Shown piece after piece: positions 46,447-50,183 of a stretch of DNA of 50,183 bases. The stretch covers positions 553,772 through 603,954 of the forward strand of contig KB722745.1 of assembly GCA_000349905.1 (NCBI GenBank). Reading direction: 5' to 3'. Under the pieces are notes generated by a model that searched no databases, was not told where the DNA came from, and saw nothing but the letters and a program-made list of their open reading frames with translations. The stretch comes from Volvariella volvacea V23 (taxonomy: Eukaryota; Basidiomycota; Agaricomycetes; Agaricales; Pluteaceae). Position numbers and translations under genes: made by a program. Every line of letters starts with the position of its first letter. Position 1 is the first letter of the stretch.

Positions 46447-47871
46447 GGTATAGAAATACAAAATCTTGAATAATCTCATATTACCCTTATGAATTTGTTA
46501 AGTATAAGATATAGAAATTACTCATTATATGTATCTAGTATATCTCTAAAGTATAAAACTAATATCTTCAGCAGCTTTCAAATGTAATGTACACTATTGT
46601 TAATATCTATAGACTTATCAAGAGTTGTTAGACCTATAGACCATAGAATACAAGGTAGTTTGTATGTGTACATGTGTTGAGGAAAAAGCAAATACTCAGA
46701 TTCTATTCCCAAGTGAAGAATAGTAAATAAAGGGTGTAGAAAGAAGAGGCTAGCTTGTAGTTGCTTACCTATTCCCAAGTAAAGAATCTTTAAAGCTGGG
46801 GAATAGGTGGTGAGAGTGGTATGGTATATATACTACTTGTAAATAAATAAAAATAAATAAAGGGATATAATCTCTTGGGTGAAGAGAAGTGGGAGGTAAG
46901 AATGAATGTAGCAAAGTAGGAGTTCTAAATAAAGAGTGTAGCACGTGGACCAGAGGATACATAAACTAGATCAGCATATATACATAAACCTATATCATGC
47001 ACAATCAATGTGGGAAGGGGACGGAGTCATGTGAAATCATAACTGATCTTCTGACTTGACACATGTCCATTTAAAACAAGATTGAGTTATCAGATGCAAT
47101 AAAGAACAAAGAGTATACCATAAGGGGAAAAGTGGAAACAGTGACAGGCCAGCCATAAATCCGGACCTGGATTCAGCTAATATACCCCTAATATATGTTC
47201 ATACAAATAAGAAAACATATAGCATGAAAAAGTTGATTGTTTGGAGAGTTAGAGATGAGCCCCGGTCTGCTGACTAGGTAAATTTGAGAGCAGATGTGCA
47301 ATAACGTGTGAAACATCACTCAGTATGAAGCTTTGACAAAGGTACCAGAATTGGGCCTGGTTTGAAGTTCAGAACAGAGTGTTTGATGTATATTTCGCAC
47401 TTGAGAACAAAACCAATTCATGGAGAGGTCGCCTGAGACTGTCAGACACACACACTCATACTGGATGCGTTGCCCACGATGTGCTACCATAACAGAAAGG
47501 ATTGTGCAGCTTCCTGGACCATTACCTTCCTATTATGAACTTGTAATAATACCCTGAGTCCTACTCAGAAACCAGCAACTTTGCCCAGATCTTGAAAACC
47601 TCAATCTCAAGTATCACCAGACCTGGTAACCTCATGTTCACAAAAATCCCAAAGCAGATGTGATCGCACTCATTTCTGTGACAGGGAAACTTCCTGGAAA
47701 AGTAATAATATCTCTTATTTCATCTTGGTTTGATTATTTCATTTCTCTGGATTCTTTTAATATTTTATTCGATGGACTATCAGAAATAACATTCTATAAA
47801 AGATTCTTCAATGCTGTTTGTGAAAAACTATACAGTTCTAGTTTATTTGTACATCTACTCAGTATATAAGG
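46447..47871. other. AT-rich stretch without a recognised gene
   Basis: About 1.4 kb. A near-identical block CTATTCCCAAGTGAAGAAT occurs at 46703 and again, with one change, at 46769. AATAAAGGGTGTAG near 46727 recurs in similar form near 46925. These look like decayed tandem copies of an unknown repeat. A 69-codon frame at 47660-47869 shows no known domain. Confidence 0.4.
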
Positions 47872-48426
47872 TGTTACAAGTACTTACCTCTGTACTATTC
47901 TTTGAGCAGGAGTAGATATAACAAGGGTAGTTGCTTGTGTACAGTTGATGTAGTAGAGTGAGGGAAGAACAAATTGATTGATCTGAGGAGCAATACTCAG
48001 AAGTACAGGCCTTATATATCTACAAGACTATGTGTAACTATTTATACAATGTAAATAACTAACAACAGATCTATCAGATATCTGAAGCATGTGTTTAACT
48101 AATTGACTAATGATGTAAGTTCCTCTATTCTACAATGTTCCATGACATTCCATGAGGCTGTACATATGACTCAATCATGATGTAATATGACTCTGAGGTT
48201 CTGGGATATTTCATAACCTTCTGGAAAGTTTTAGAGAAGTCTTGGTATGTGAAGATATTACTAATAGTGATTATATAATAAAAATAGATGCCTAGGATAA
48301 GCACTGAGGTATAAGCGCCCACAATAGCTGCTCAAGGGTGTTAGCACTTGAGGAATACTAGAAAAATGCAAGATAATTAAAGGGAAGTAATAGTGTGAAT
48401 ACTGTCACATGTAGAAAACCATGACA
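47872..48426 (-). repeat. Probable 3' LTR of a decayed Ty3/Gypsy element
   Basis: On the minus strand the LTR begins TGTCATGGTTTTCTACATGT at 48426, directly after a purine tract. A matching end (CTTGTAACA on the minus strand) lies at 47872, giving about 555 bp. The same LTR start is found on the plus strand at 50149, which confirms the 48426 border. The 47872 border is inferred from the TG...CA rule only. Confidence 0.65.
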
Positions 48427-48440
48427 TTACCCTCTCTTCT
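48427..48440 (-). promoter_or_regulatory. Polypurine tract of the Ty3/Gypsy element
   Basis: AGAAGAGAGGGTAA on the minus strand, immediately before the LTR start. This is the usual place and composition for the plus-strand primer of reverse transcription. Confidence 0.7.
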
Positions 48441-48467
48441 AAGATCAAGCTCTGTTGAGAGTGTTTT

Positions 48468-48890
48468 TTAAGTTGAACCAGTAGATTTAAAACCTTTGCT
48501 TCCTTTTTCAGTTTTTTTAATGTTATTGATTTGTTTAACATTAACCATTGTAATTCTTTCACAGATAAGTTGAGCAATGTGGTCTCCAACTGAAACATTA
48601 AAGGTATTGTCTGAGTTATTGACAAGTACAACTTTAAGTTCCCTAATGAAGTTTCTGTCAACAACTCCAGCTGTAATATCAATGCCTTTGAGTGAAAGTC
48701 CATTTCTTGGTGTAATGTGAGTGTAGGTGCCATGTGGAGTTTTAATTTTGATACCAGTGGGTATAAAAGCTTGAGAGTGAGGAGCAAGTTCAGTGTTTGA
48801 ATTAGCATACAGATTTAGGCTTGCAGCCTTTGCTGATTCTTTTAGTGGTATCCTTCCACCAGCAAGTTCTACAAGTAAAGTAGAATTAGA
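48468..48890 (-). pseudogene. dUTPase-like domain at the end of the chromovirus pol
   Basis: dUTPases hydrolyse dUTP to dUMP and PPi and keep uracil out of new DNA. Motifs in order: FIPTGIKIKTPHGTY, ITPRNGLSLKGIDI (motif 2, normally PRSG), ITAGVVDRNFIRELKVVLVN (motif 3, with the AGVVD Asp), VGDHIAQLICERI (motif 4) and KGSKGFKSTGS (motif 5). Motif 1 reads AASLNLY where active enzymes have AGxDLY, so its conserved Asp is Asn here. It is in frame with the chromodomain, separated only by a linker with one stop (48891). Confidence 0.9.
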
Positions 48891-50148
48891 TTATAAGAGA
48901 GTAGCACTCTCATTTTCGGAGTCTTCTATGGTGTGTATAGCTTCACGATTTTGAGTTTTATATTCACGGAGAGCTTGTTTGGCATTTGAGAGGTTTTTCT
49001 TTGGTTCCTAAGTATTATATTTTTAATTAAAACTTTTCCATCTAACCAAATATTGAATGGTTTTTTTTTGTTGACGATGTTGTAAAATTCTTTCAACCTT
49101 CCACTCTTTTTCACCAGAAACCACTACTGGTTTAAGGGTGTCAGATGTTTGGCCAGGAATGGTGGAGTCAACATATGGTGCTAATTTAGAAGTATGGAAT
49201 ACAGGATGATAGCCACAATATTTAGGAGGTAGATCAAGTTTGAAGGTAACTGGTGATAGTTTCTCAATAATCTTGAAAGAACCTTTAAATTGTGGTTTGA
49301 GTGATTTGTTCTTTGACTTATCCTGATAGTCTTTCAGGCTCAAGAGAACTTTATCACCAATGTTGAATAGTACATTCTTTACTTCTTTGTCATAATACCA
49401 CTTCATCTTTTCAGCTACAAGTTTGAAAGCTGCTTTCGCCTGCTTTTGGGCTTCAAGTCTTCTACGCATTAATTCGTTAAGGTCTATGGTAGCAGTTTCT
49501 TTTAACAATGTTGGACCAGCTCTAGGATATCAACCATATTCAAAGAAGAATGGTATTTTGCAAGTACCTTCATGTGCATGGTTGTTATATGCAAACTCAG
49601 CACTAGGCAAAAGTTGAGCCCAGTCGTTGAGATTGATATCCACATAGCAGCGTAGGTATTGCTTGAAAATCTAGTTGACACATTCAGTCTGACTATTAAC
49701 TTGAGGGTGGTAGGCTGTTGTCATAGTGGACTTAATACTTAGGTGTTTACACTATTCCTGGAAGAGGTCTGAAGCGAACTGAGTACCTTTATCAGAAATA
49801 ATTTGTAGTGGTAGACCATGAAGGGGGTATGTTCTATCATAGAGAAGTTGAGCCAGATCCTTCTTCTTGAAGTGGTTAGTAATTGGGTAGAAGTGTGTAC
49901 GCTTGGTTAGGTGATCTACTACAACAAATATCGCATTGTAACCATCTGATTCTGGCAATGAGGATATGATGTCAGCAGAAACTATCTCCCATGGAGCATT
50001 TGGTACTTCATTAGGTATAAGTGGTCCAAATTGTGCATGTTTATGATCTTTCATCCACTGACAAATATCACAACCAGCTACATAGTTCTTAATAAAGATT
50101 GATATTCCAGGCCACCAGTAATTCCTGGTAACCAACTCATATGTTTTC
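48468..50148 (-). pseudogene. Ty3/Gypsy chromovirus pol fragment: integrase, chromodomain, dUTPase
   Basis: C-terminal part of a retrotransposon polyprotein, read leftwards from 50148 in one frame. Order: zinc-binding end of the integrase (YWWPGISIF, YVAGCDICQ), integrase core with catalytic Asp in SADIISSLPE and IISDKGTQFASDLF, then the C-terminal GPY-like region (GDKVLLSLKDY, PQFKGSFKIIEKLSPVTFKL). A chromodomain follows (EKEWKVERILQHRQQKKTIQ, YLVRWKSF, then EPKKNLSNAKQALREY), which in chromoviruses guides integration to heterochromatin. The last 140 codons form a dUTPase-like domain. Six in-frame stops (49752, 49671, 49530, 49023, 49008, 48891) but no frameshift occur over 1.68 kb. Most stops replace expected Trp or Gln codons, as C-to-T changes would. 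The 5' part is cut off at 50148 by another LTR. Dead element. Confidence 0.92.
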
Positions 50149-50183
50149 TGTCACGGTTTTCTACATGTGACAGTGTTCACACT
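50149..50183 (+). mobile_element. Start of a second LTR of the same family, opposite strand, cut by the window edge
   Basis: TGTCACGGTTTTCTACATGT on the plus strand nearly matches the LTR start at 48426 on the minus strand, with only two differences over 35 bases. It begins exactly where the minus-strand integrase frame is lost (after KTYELVTRNYWWPG reading outward), so it is an insertion into the older copy. The target duplication cannot be checked because the other end lies outside the window. Confidence 0.8.

Noticed and set aside
47660..47869. 69-codon plus-strand frame in AT-rich DNA
   Set aside because: Hydrophobic but without a known motif, and in decayed repeat DNA where such frames arise by chance.
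48377..48808. 143-codon minus-strand frame starting MLIQTLNLLLTLK
   Set aside because: It is the shifted shadow of the dUTPase frame, which reads through the same bases with clear motifs.
1..50183. CRISPR arrays, bacterial operons or phage-type defence systems
   Set aside because: Intron-rich fungal genes throughout; no direct-repeat/spacer pattern or prokaryotic gene was seen.

Overview
The window is nuclear DNA of a filamentous basidiomycete, most likely an Agaricomycete. Genes are split by many 45-90 bp GT-AG introns. The window carries two 'fruit-body specific protein a' paralogues, a very large ATG4 with low-complexity inserts, and a chromodomain Ty3/Gypsy retroelement at the right edge. 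Gene models were assembled by hand from reading-frame continuity across introns; no database search was possible.

Layout. 1-1.3 kb: one weakly supported hypothetical gene. 1.9-6.6 kb: two tandem secreted fruit-body-type proteins with the same intron positions. 8.0-12.2 kb: autophagy protease ATG4. 13.2-27.8 kb: four tandem flavin-dependent monooxygenase-like genes, all on the plus strand. The first is a pseudogene with a Tc1/mariner insertion in an exon, a large internal deletion and a nonsense codon; the other three look intact. 30.4-36.1 kb: two tail-to-tail aldehyde dehydrogenases. 36.4 kb: a 100-N assembly gap. 38.0-39.3 kb: a peroxisomal dienoyl-CoA isomerase ending in SKL. 40.1-40.6 kb: LSM6. 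41.1-43.9 kb: the Sae2/CtIP/Ctp1 DNA-end-resection factor. From about 44 kb to the end: AT-rich, gene-free, repeat-derived DNA. It holds telomere-like repeats, tRNA-like modules, a long foldback element split by a solo LTR, and a decayed chromovirus whose pol ends in a chromodomain followed by a dUTPase domain. That element is interrupted at the window edge by an LTR of its own family.

How the genes relate. The housekeeping genes (ATG4, LSM6, CtIP, dienoyl-CoA isomerase) are functionally unrelated neighbours. The accessory part is the FMO-like array plus the two ALDHs. The FMO-like proteins have N-terminal signal peptides and conserved N-glycosylation sequons, so they probably act in the secretory pathway or outside the cell, which is unusual for this fold. 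The ALDHs lack an obvious targeting signal. A shared pathway (oxygenation, then aldehyde oxidation) is possible but is inference only.

The most interesting signals are the glycosylated FMO-like array and the scars in its first copy, the chromodomain-dUTPase polyprotein with six stop codons but no frameshift, and the foldback element that is exactly symmetrical once its solo LTR is removed.
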